Shown piece by piece: positions 1 to 5,941 of a DNA stretch of 8,954 bases. Below the pieces are notes generated by a model. The model searched no databases and was not told the DNA's origin. It worked only from the letters and a program-made list of their open reading frames with translations. Position numbers and translations under genes: made by a program. How positions within the stretch are numbered: position 1 is the stretch's first letter; every line of letters begins with the position of its first letter. Origin of the DNA: Negativibacillus sp. (GTDB lineage: Bacteria; Bacillota; Clostridia; Oscillospirales; Ruminococcaceae); the NCBI GenBank assembly GCA_020024325.1, contig JAHHTY010000070.1, positions 1-8,954 of the forward strand, read 5' to 3'.

Positions 1-267
1 TTATAACTTTTCTTCTTTTCTTTCTGCATGCTTAATAAATTGTTCTTTTAGGATTTTCGTCTTTATTTTTGACGTTTGAAAAAAATATTTAATACGAAAT
101 ATTTTTGTCCTAAATTACCAATCTTCTTTTAAATATATCACACTGTTCCCCAGTTCTTTATTTTTTTTCTCTCAAAATCGCTAAATCTCTCTTCCTAAAA
201 ATATACATTATGTCGAAAAAATATATTCTTGTTGAAGTTTTTTTAGTTTTGTTAAATAAATAACCTA
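1..267. other. AT-rich non-coding stretch upstream of the gcv promoter
   Basis: No gene is supported here. The sequence is very AT-rich with stops in all frames. The longest stop-free stretch touching the left edge, on the minus strand and ending at the TTA at 1-3, is about 38 codons long. It has no ATG and no ribosome binding site, and its lysine-rich translation is what AT-rich DNA gives by chance. The only structure I see is an AT-only inverted repeat at 81-106. The left edge may lie just beyond the end of a neighbouring gene, but nothing of that gene can be recognised. Confidence 0.6.
81..106. repeat. AT-only perfect inverted repeat
   Basis: A perfect 10-bp inverted repeat (AAAAATATTT / AAATATTTTT) flanks the 6-nt loop AATACG. 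All stem pairs are A-T, so the hairpin would be weak. The right arm ends in a T run, so on the plus strand it could be a poor terminator for something to the left; its symmetry would also allow this on the minus strand. It could equally be a chance product of the local base composition. Confidence 0.45.
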
Positions 268-296
268 TTGACAAACCTTTTATTGCGTCCTATAAT
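268..296 (+). promoter_or_regulatory. Consensus sigma-A/sigma-70 promoter of the gcv operon
   Basis: TTGACA at 268-273 and TATAAT at 291-296 are separated by exactly 17 nt, a perfect match to the housekeeping promoter consensus. Transcription should start near 302-304 and run into the structured leader. No comparable promoter is visible between the leader terminator and gcvT, so this is inferred to be the main promoter of the whole operon. A TATAGT at 538-543 lies too close to the gcvT ribosome binding site to serve as its -10 box. Confidence 0.9.
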
Positions 297-302
297 CAAG
301 GT

Positions 303-523
303 GTCATTCAGGTTCGGTTGAAGAAACCGAAAACAACTTCTTTGTATTCTTGGTTGTAATCGGTTTTGGACGAAACTCTGTGAAGCCGTCTTCGGCACCG
401 GGTATGCAACTTTGGACGGGTCTGTCGAAACATTTGTCTGTTTTTCAGAAACTGTTTGAGGGAATCTTACAAGGTCTTATGAACAGAGGCGTGGAAACAT
501 AATATTTCTGCGTCTCTATTTTT
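303..523 (+). promoter_or_regulatory. Structured gcv leader: divergent glycine-riboswitch-like element with conditional terminator
   Basis: Seen in the sequence: a GGTTGAAGA segment (316-324); a stem AAACCGA/TCGGTTT (324-330/360-366), extended by ACAAC/GTTGT (333-337/353-357); a linker TTGGACGAA (366-374); CTCTGT (376-381), which can pair with ACAGAG (483-488); a GCCG-TCTT-CGGC hairpin (385-396); CACCG-N5-GCAA (396-409); and CTTACAAGGT (466-475) before the ACAGAG. Known glycine riboswitches, recalled from the published V. cholerae and F. nucleatum examples, share this order: a GUUGAAGA-type leader that forms a kink-turn with a UUGGANGAA linker, then a CUCUG P1, CACCGAAGGAGCAA, CUCUCAGG and ACAGAG. 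Here GUU/AAC plus tandem GA/GA (317-321/372-376) fit that kink-turn. Aptamer 1 is only a hairpin, and the core and P2 bases of aptamer 2 deviate. P1 overlaps the terminator stem, so ligand binding should favour read-through. Alternatives are a riboswitch with another ligand, a decayed element, or an independent small RNA. Confidence 0.68.
485..523 (+). terminator. Intrinsic terminator inside the gcv leader
   Basis: A 13-bp hairpin forms from 485-497 and 505-517 with three G-U wobbles and a 7-nt loop (CATAATA), followed by TTTTT at 519-523 and a second T run at 529-534. It lies between the promoter and the gcvT ribosome binding site at 544-550, so it acts as an attenuator rather than as the end of a gene. 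Its first four bases (AGAG, 485-488) are also half of the alternative CTCTGT/ACAGAG helix with 376-381, so that helix and the full terminator stem exclude each other. Confidence 0.85.
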
Positions 524-559
524 ATACCTTTTTTAATTATAGTAAAGGAGTGTATTTTC

Positions 560-1642
560 ATGGAACGCAAGACACCTTTATACGACTGTCACGTTGAATT
601 AGGTGGTAAAATTGTCCCCTTCGCAGGATATCTTCTGCCAGTACAGTACGCAACCGGCGTTATTGCCGAGCATATGGCAGTAAGAAAACAAGCAGGCTTA
701 TTTGATGTATCCCACATGGGAGAAATCCTCCTCTCCGGTCCTGCAGCTTTTGATAACGTTCAAATGCTTCTGACAAATGACCTGAGCGATATGGAGGACG
801 GTCAGGTAAAATACAGCCCGATGTGTAACGATAATGGCGGTGTAGTGGATGACCTCATCGTTTACCGTATTCACAGCGATTGTTACATGATGGTAGTAAA
901 TGCCGCAAACCACGATAAAGATGCAAAATGGATTTCTTCTCATCTGTTTGGTGATGTGAAATTTGAAGATCTGTCTGATACTATTGGTCAAATTGCTTTG
1001 CAGGGTCCTCAATCAGAGGCTATTTTAGAGAAACTGTGTGCTAAAGAAGATATTCCACCTAAATATTACACCTTCACAAAAAACGTTGACGTTGCAGGAT
1101 GCACCTGTATTCTTTCCCGTACAGGATACACCGGTGAAGAAGGTTTTGAGCTGTATTGTTCAGCTGAAGATACCGTTAAACTTTGGAATTCCTTGCTGGA
1201 AGCAGGAAAGGAAAACGGTCTGATTCCTTGTGGTTTAGGTGCAAGAGATACCCTTCGTTTAGAAGCCGGTATGCCTTTATACGGACATGAGATGAACGAT
1301 GAAATTACTCCGAAACAGACCGGTCTTGGTATGTTTGTAAAGATGGACAAGGCAGACTTCATCGGTAAAAAAGCAATGGAAGAAATGGGTACTCCATCTA
1401 TAAAACGTTGTGGTCTTAAAATTACCGGTCGTGGCATCGCAAGAGAAAACTGCCCTGTTTATATCGGAGAAAAACTGATTGGCCACACAACTTCCGGAAC
1501 ACATTGCCCGTTTTTAGGCGGAGCTTATGCAATGGCTATTGTCGAAAAAGAACCAGCACCATTGGGTACTGAGGTTGAAGTTGAAATCAGAGGCAAACGC
1601 GTTACAGCCGAAGTTGTTAAAATGCAGTTTTATAAACGCTAA
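560..1642 (+). CDS. gcvT: Glycine cleavage system T-protein (aminomethyltransferase)
   Basis: This is the cytosolic aminomethyltransferase of the glycine cleavage system. It takes the aminomethyl group from the lipoyl arm of GcvH, releases ammonia and gives 5,10-methylene-THF. The 360 residues match the usual bacterial length (about 360-365). Visible family motifs are TPLYDCHVELGGKIVPFAGY (5-24), LFDVSHMGE (47-55), GGVVDDLIVYR with the conserved catalytic aspartate pair Asp97/Asp98 (93-103), RTGYTGEEGFE (187-197) and ARDTLRLEAGMPLYGHEM (228-245), which help form the folate pocket. The ATG at 560 is preceded by AAAGGAG (544-550) at 9-nt spacing. It is the first gene after the attenuated leader. 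The 115-nt gap to gcvH, carrying a hairpin, is the largest in the operon. Identification is secure. Confidence 0.97.
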   Translation: MERKTPLYDCHVELGGKIVPFAGYLLPVQYATGVIAEHMAVRKQAGLFDVSHMGEILLSGPAAFDNVQMLLTNDLSDMEDGQVKYSPMCNDNGGVVDDLIVYRIHSDCYMMVVNAANHDKDAKWISSHLFGDVKFEDLSDTIGQIALQGPQSEAILEKLCAKEDIPPKYYTFTKNVDVAGCTCILSRTGYTGEEGFELYCSAEDTVKLWNSLLEAGKENGLIPCGLGARDTLRLEAGMPLYGHEMNDEITPKQTGLGMFVKMDKADFIGKKAMEEMGTPSIKRCGLKITGRGIARENCPVYIGEKLIGHTTSGTHCPFLGGAYAMAIVEKEPAPLGTEVEVEIRGKRVTAEVVKMQFYKR

Positions 1643-1682
1643 GCATTTTTAATACATAAAATTATTTTAAGTTAAAGAGGAT

Positions 1683-1714
1683 GGGGGAAGCTTTCCCTAT
1701 TGAAAACTTCTCCC
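1683..1714 (+). promoter_or_regulatory. Intergenic hairpin between gcvT and gcvH
   Basis: GGGGGAAG (1683-1690) pairs with CTTCTCCC (1707-1714) with one G-U wobble. After a C-A mismatch, the stem continues as TTTC/GAAA (1692-1695/1702-1705) around a 6-nt loop. No T run follows, so it does not look like a plus-strand terminator. It ends about 28 nt before the gcvH Shine-Dalgarno sequence. A role as an mRNA processing or stability element that lets gcvH be expressed at a different level from gcvT is inference only. Confidence 0.5.
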
Positions 1715-1757
1715 TATAAAAATAAAATGACACCAAATTTTAAGGAGGACACTTATC

Positions 1758-2138
1758 ATGAACATTCCTAATAATCTTCTGTATGCTAAATCTCACGAAT
1801 GGGTAGAAGAGATGGGCGACGGCAGCTTCCGTATTGGTCTGACCGACTATGCTCAAAACGAACTGGGAGATCTGGTATTTGTTAATCTTCCACAGGAAGG
1901 CGACGAAGTTGAGGTTGAAGCTGCTTTTGGCGACGTTGAATCAGTAAAAGCCGTATCCGATGTATACAGCCCTCTGAGCGGTGTTGTTTGCGCAGTCAAT
2001 GAGGAACTCCTTGACCATCCGGAACTCATCAATCAGGACGCTTATGAAGCATGGATGATTCAGGTAAACGAAGTTTCCGACAAAGAAGATCTTCTGACAG
2101 CTGAAGAATATGAAAAGTTTTTAAGCGAGGAGGCATAA
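1758..2138 (+). CDS. gcvH: Glycine cleavage system H-protein (lipoyl carrier)
   Basis: This small lipoylated shuttle carries the aminomethyl intermediate from the P-protein to GcvT and the dihydrolipoyl form to the L-protein. Its 126 residues match the family (about 125-130). The start reads SHEWVEEMGDGSFRIGLTDYAQNELGDLVFVNLP (12-45), and the lipoyl attachment motif is GDVESVKAVSDVYSP (59-73), with Lys64 as the lipoylated residue. The C-terminus ends in the usual acidic EEYEKFL stretch. A strong AAGGAGG (1742-1748) lies 9 nt before the ATG at 1758. The gene ends one base before gcvPA, so the two are probably translationally coupled. The lipoate ligase encoded downstream at 4926 is the likely modifying enzyme. 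Identification is secure. Confidence 0.97.
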   Translation: MNIPNNLLYAKSHEWVEEMGDGSFRIGLTDYAQNELGDLVFVNLPQEGDEVEVEAAFGDVESVKAVSDVYSPLSGVVCAVNEELLDHPELINQDAYEAWMIQVNEVSDKEDLLTAEEYEKFLSEEA

Positions 2139-2139
2139 T

Positions 2140-3459
2140 ATGGGCTCTTACGTTCCTTCCACTTTAAAAGAGCGGCAGGAGATGCTGGAGTCGATTGGAC
2201 TTTCCTCCATTGATGAACTGTTTGCTCATATCCCGTCTGAGTTAAAGCTCAATCGGGAACTAGATCTTCCTTCCGGCAAATCTGAAATGGAAGTTAACCG
2301 CCTGATGAATCAAATTGCTTCCCACAGCGTTGTTTTTAACACCATTTTCCGTGGTGCAGGTGCATACGACCATTACATTCCTTCTATTGTAAAAAGTGTA
2401 GTTGGCAAAGAAGAATTCCTCACCTCTTATACCCCTTATCAGGCTGAAATAAGCCAGGGTGTTTTGCAATCTATTTTTGAATACCAAACAATGATCTGCG
2501 AGCTTACCGGTATGGATGTTTCTAACGCTTCTGTATATGATGGTGCTACCGCAGCTGCCGAAGCTGTAAATATGTGCTGTGAAAGAAGCCGCAACATTGT
2601 ATTTTGCTCAGAAGCCGCTCATCCTGACGTAATTGCAGTTATTAAAACTTACTGTTGGGCTTCCGGTCATCAGTTAGTAATGCTGCCTGTGAAAGATGGC
2701 AAAACCGATTTTGAACCAATGTCTTCTCAGCTTGATAAAAAAACTTCCGCTTGTTTGTACCTGCAAAGCCCGAACTTCTTCGGTCAGCTGGAAGAGGTAG
2801 AAAAAGCTGCTGAAATGGTTCACTCTGTAGGTGCAAAATTGATTGTTGGATGTAATCCAATCGCCTTGGGTATGTTGAAAACTCCAGCAGAACAAGGCGC
2901 TGATATTGCCGTGGGTGAAGGTCAGCCTTTAGGTATGTCTCTTTCTTTCGGCGGTCCATACCTCGGTTTTATGGCTGCAACCCATGCTATGATGAGAAAA
3001 TTACCTGGCAGAATTGTGGGCGAAACCACCGATGTTGATGGAAAACGTGCTTTTGTACTGACCCTTCAAGCAAGAGAACAGCACATTCGCCGTGAAAAAG
3101 CCTCCAGTAATATCTGCTCCAATCAGGCTTTATGTGCAATGACTGCTTCTGTTTATCTTTCTGCAATGGGACCACAGGGTTTACAGCAGGCAGCAAATCT
3201 GTGTTATCAGAAAGCACATTATCTGGCTGAACAACTTACTTCCCTGCCGGGAATCACATTAAAATATAATGGTCCATTCTTCCATGAATTTGTTACCATG
3301 CAAAAAGATGCAGACAAGCTTTTGGCTGCTTTGGAAAAAGAAGGTATTCTGGGTGGATATCCTTTGAAAGACGGAAGCATCCTCTGGTGTGCTACCGAAA
3401 AGAACACCAAAGAGGACATGGATCGAGTTGTTGAAATTATCAGAAAGGAGCTTATGTAA
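2140..3459 (+). CDS. gcvPA: Glycine dehydrogenase (decarboxylating) subunit 1 (P-protein, N-terminal half)
   Basis: This is the first half of the split P-protein, which with GcvPB forms the PLP-dependent glycine decarboxylase. The 439 residues fit stand-alone GcvPA proteins. Family signatures are STLKERQEMLESIGLSSIDELF (7-28), GAGAYDHYIP (72-81), YTPYQAEISQG (97-107), NASVYDGATAAAEA (129-142), SFGGPYLGF (269-277) and IRREKASSNIC (316-326). As expected for this subunit, the PLP-binding lysine motif is absent; it is in the partner. GAGGAGG (2127-2133) lies inside the end of gcvH and 6 nt before the ATG, and the gene starts one base after the gcvH stop. Its own stop directly abuts the gcvPB start. 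Split P-proteins are common in Firmicutes and other bacteria, so the split is a native state, not a frameshift. Confidence 0.97.
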   Translation: MGSYVPSTLKERQEMLESIGLSSIDELFAHIPSELKLNRELDLPSGKSEMEVNRLMNQIASHSVVFNTIFRGAGAYDHYIPSIVKSVVGKEEFLTSYTPYQAEISQGVLQSIFEYQTMICELTGMDVSNASVYDGATAAAEAVNMCCERSRNIVFCSEAAHPDVIAVIKTYCWASGHQLVMLPVKDGKTDFEPMSSQLDKKTSACLYLQSPNFFGQLEEVEKAAEMVHSVGAKLIVGCNPIALGMLKTPAEQGADIAVGEGQPLGMSLSFGGPYLGFMAATHAMMRKLPGRIVGETTDVDGKRAFVLTLQAREQHIRREKASSNICSNQALCAMTASVYLSAMGPQGLQQAANLCYQKAHYLAEQLTSLPGITLKYNGPFFHEFVTMQKDADKLLAALEKEGILGGYPLKDGSILWCATEKNTKEDMDRVVEIIRKELM

Positions 3460-4893
3460 ATGCAACTGTTATTTGAACGCAGCCACGCCGGCAGAAGATG
3501 TACTATCCTGCCGAGCTGTGATGTCCAGACTTGTGAACTGGACCCTTCCCTTTGCAGAGCACAGGCTCCTCGCCTGCCGGAATTAAGTGAAAATGAAATC
3601 AGCCGACACTACACAGAGCTTGCAAAACAGACTCATGGTGTTAATGATGGATTTTACCCTCTTGGTTCCTGTACCATGAAATACAATCCAAAAGTAAATG
3701 ATGAAATGGCATCCCTTCCGGGATTTGCAAAAGTTCATCCTCTTCAGCCGGAACATACCGCACAAGGTTGTTTGGAAGCTCTTTATCTTGCTGATCAATA
3801 TTTCTGCGAAATTACCGGAATGGATCAGATGACCTTCCAGCCTGCTGCCGGTGCACACGGAGAATTAACCGGTTTGATGCTGATTAAAGCATATCATGAA
3901 GCAAGAGGCGATTTTAAACGCACCAAAATTTTAGTACCTGACTCTGCTCATGGAACCAATCCTGCCTCTGCCACTATGGCAGGTTTTCAGGTAATCAGTA
4001 TTCCTTCTTTGGAAAACGGTTGCGTTGACATTGACGCACTTCGTCAGGCAACAGATGAAAATACTGCCGGCTTGATGCTGACAAACCCAAATACTGTTGG
4101 TTTATTTGACCTGAACATTTCTCAGATTACCGAAATTGTTCATCAGGCAGGTGGCTTGTGCTACTACGACGGTGCAAACCTCAATGCTATTATGGGTATT
4201 GTTCGTCCGGGTGATATGGGATTTGATGTTGTTCATCTGAATTTGCACAAAACCTTCTCCACCCCTCATGGCGGCGGTGGTCCCGGTTCCGGTGCTGTTG
4301 GATGCAAAGAAATTTTGAAACCTTTCCTCCCTGCACCTGTTGTTACAAAAGATGAAAGCGGTTATCATCTGTGCAACAATCTTCCACAAAGCATCGGTGC
4401 AGTAAAAGAATTTTACGGCAACTTCCTTGTTGTCATCCGTGCTTTAACTTATGTTCTTACTCTCGGTAAAGAAGGTATCCCTGAAGCATCCTCTAACGCT
4501 GTGCTCAACTGCAACTACATGATGGGACACTTGAAGGATGTTTATGAGATGGCATTTGACAAAGGTTGTATGCACGAGTTTGTTATGACCCTCGAAAAAC
4601 TGAAAAAAGAAAAAGACGTTTCCGCAATGGATGTTGCCAAAGCTTTGCTTGATAATGGCATCCATCCACCAACAATGTACTTCCCTCTGATTGTCCATGA
4701 AGCTTTGATGGTAGAGCCTACTGAAACAGAACCAAGAGAAGTGCTTGACCACGCAATTTCTGTTTTCCATAAGATTTACGAAACTGCCTTATCAGATGCA
4801 CAAATCCTACATGAGATGCCTTTGCATACTCCTGTACGCCGTTTGGATGAAGTATCTGCTGCAAGAAACCCTAAACTTCGCTTTCAGTTTTAA
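3460..4893 (+). CDS. gcvPB: Glycine dehydrogenase (decarboxylating) subunit 2 (P-protein, C-terminal half)
   Basis: This is the PLP-carrying half of the split glycine decarboxylase. It removes CO2 from glycine and passes the aminomethyl group to lipoyl-GcvH. The 477 residues are close to the usual 480-490. Motifs are HGVNDGFYPLGSCTMKYNPK (59-78), DSAHGTNPASATMAGF (161-176), DGANLNA (237-243) and NLHKTFSTPHGGGGPGSGAVG (261-281), in which Lys264 is the expected Schiff-base lysine. The ATG follows the gcvPA TAA with no gap (TAAATG), and AAAGGAG (3444-3450) gives 9-nt spacing, so the two subunits are probably made in step. The first 32 residues hold four cysteines (14, 20, 25, 32), which I think is more than usual for this poorly conserved N-terminus. 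Identification is secure. Confidence 0.97.
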   Translation: MQLLFERSHAGRRCTILPSCDVQTCELDPSLCRAQAPRLPELSENEISRHYTELAKQTHGVNDGFYPLGSCTMKYNPKVNDEMASLPGFAKVHPLQPEHTAQGCLEALYLADQYFCEITGMDQMTFQPAAGAHGELTGLMLIKAYHEARGDFKRTKILVPDSAHGTNPASATMAGFQVISIPSLENGCVDIDALRQATDENTAGLMLTNPNTVGLFDLNISQITEIVHQAGGLCYYDGANLNAIMGIVRPGDMGFDVVHLNLHKTFSTPHGGGGPGSGAVGCKEILKPFLPAPVVTKDESGYHLCNNLPQSIGAVKEFYGNFLVVIRALTYVLTLGKEGIPEASSNAVLNCNYMMGHLKDVYEMAFDKGCMHEFVMTLEKLKKEKDVSAMDVAKALLDNGIHPPTMYFPLIVHEALMVEPTETEPREVLDHAISVFHKIYETALSDAQILHEMPLHTPVRRLDEVSAARNPKLRFQF

Positions 4894-4912
4894 TTGATTA
4901 TATTGATATTTC

Positions 4913-4918
4913 GGGGGG
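4913..4918 (+). promoter_or_regulatory. Unusual all-G Shine-Dalgarno sequence of lplA
   Basis: GGGGGG lies 7 nt before the lplA ATG in place of the AGGAGG-like sites used by every other gene here. It can still pair with the 16S anti-Shine-Dalgarno CCUCC through G-U wobbles, but more weakly. A lower translation rate would suit a ligase needed only in catalytic amounts relative to GcvH; that is inference. Confidence 0.6.
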
Positions 4919-4925
4919 TATTTTT

Positions 4926-5918
4926 ATGATTGAAAGACTATCTTATTTTATTGGTAATTCTACAAATCCTTATTTTAATCTTTCTGTTGAAGAATACCTC
5001 TTAGAAACGGTGCAGCCTCGTCAAATTATCCTCTATTTGTGGCAGAATGAACGCACCGTTGTAATCGGAAAAAACCAAAATGCTTGGAAAGAATGTCGCT
5101 TTCAAGAGCTTCAGGAAGACGGCGGGTATCTTGCCCGCCGCCTGTCCGGAGGCGGAGCAGTTTTTCACGATTTGGGAAATCTAAATTTTACCTTTCTTGT
5201 TTCAACCGAAGATTATGATTTAGACCGACAAATGTCTGTCATTTTAAAAGCAGTGCAAAGTCTGGGTATCCATGCCGAAAAAACAGGAAGAAATGATATT
5301 ACGGTAGATGGTAAAAAGTTTTCTGGAAATGCTTTTTGCCAAAAAGGAGAAAATTCGTACCATCATGGCACCCTGATGCTCCGGGTAAACACCGAACAAG
5401 TAGCCCGGTATCTAAATGTTTCAGAAAAGAAACTGCGCTCCAAAGGGGTTCGCTCTGTTTCTTCTCGTGTATGTAATTTATGCGATTTTTATCCTTCTCT
5501 TACCACAGAGCTTATGCGCGAAAAGCTGCTGGAAGCTTTTGCACAAGTGTATGGCTTCACTCCCCTTCCAATTTCTCAATCTGAGATTGATTGTAAGCGT
5601 GTTACCTCCCTTTACAATCAATATTCATCTTGGGATTGGAAATTTGGCAGAAAGATTGCTTTTACATGGGAAGCTGATGAGCGTTTTTCTTGGGGAGAGG
5701 TTCAGCTGCAATTACAGGTAAATGAAGGCATTATACAGGATGCTATTGTTTACTCTGATGCTTTAGATGCCGATTTCATTGCTTCTGTTTCTTCTCACCT
5801 GATTGGTTGTAGAATGGACCCACAGACTATATCGGAGCAATTTTCTAAAATCGAAACTACTGATTTGCAACAGCAAATTTTATCGGATATTGCATCTTTA
5901 ACCCACCAGGGCAGTTAG
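4926..5918 (+). CDS. lplA: Lipoate-protein ligase A
   Basis: The enzyme activates free lipoate with ATP to lipoyl-AMP and transfers it to a carrier lysine, here presumably Lys64 of GcvH. The 330 residues match the full two-domain LplA length (about 330-340), with the catalytic domain first and a small C-terminal accessory domain from roughly residue 250. Motifs are RRLSGGGAVFHDLGNLNFTF (71-90), which binds the lipoyl-adenylate, GRNDITVDGKKFSGNAF (121-137) containing the catalytic-region lysine around 130-131, and YHHGTLML (145-152). The gap from gcvPB is 32 nt, and the start is set by the ATG 7 nt after the G run. No lipoate synthesis genes (lipA, lipB) are in the window, so this operon relies on salvage unless they lie elsewhere. 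Which protein it modifies is inferred from its neighbours. Confidence 0.94.
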   Translation: MIERLSYFIGNSTNPYFNLSVEEYLLETVQPRQIILYLWQNERTVVIGKNQNAWKECRFQELQEDGGYLARRLSGGGAVFHDLGNLNFTFLVSTEDYDLDRQMSVILKAVQSLGIHAEKTGRNDITVDGKKFSGNAFCQKGENSYHHGTLMLRVNTEQVARYLNVSEKKLRSKGVRSVSSRVCNLCDFYPSLTTELMREKLLEAFAQVYGFTPLPISQSEIDCKRVTSLYNQYSSWDWKFGRKIAFTWEADERFSWGEVQLQLQVNEGIIQDAIVYSDALDADFIASVSSHLIGCRMDPQTISEQFSKIETTDLQQQILSDIASLTHQGS

Positions 5919-5941
5919 TTTGTATATCACGGAGGATTTTC

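Noticed and set aside
1..114. Minus-strand lysine-rich stop-to-stop frame ending at the left edge
   Set aside because: About 38 codons, no ATG, no ribosome binding site, and a composition expected from AT-rich DNA.
303..523. 6S RNA, T-box, THF, c-di-GMP or SAM riboswitch as the identity of the leader
   Set aside because: I find no T-box AGGGTGGNACCGCG, none of the signature segments of the THF, c-di-GMP or SAM classes, and no long-range closing stem joining the transcript ends as in 6S RNA. The glycine-type leader/linker/P1 layout fits better, though 6S is not excluded without a covariance search.
1683..1720. Terminator after gcvT
   Set aside because: The hairpin is good but is followed by TATAAAAATAAAA rather than a T run, and the operon continues with well-formed genes.
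3389..3586. Plus-strand frame bridging the gcvPA-gcvPB junction, possible sign of a frameshifted fusion
   Set aside because: Both gcvPA and gcvPB are full-length with their own ribosome binding sites and family termini; the split P-protein is a known natural form.
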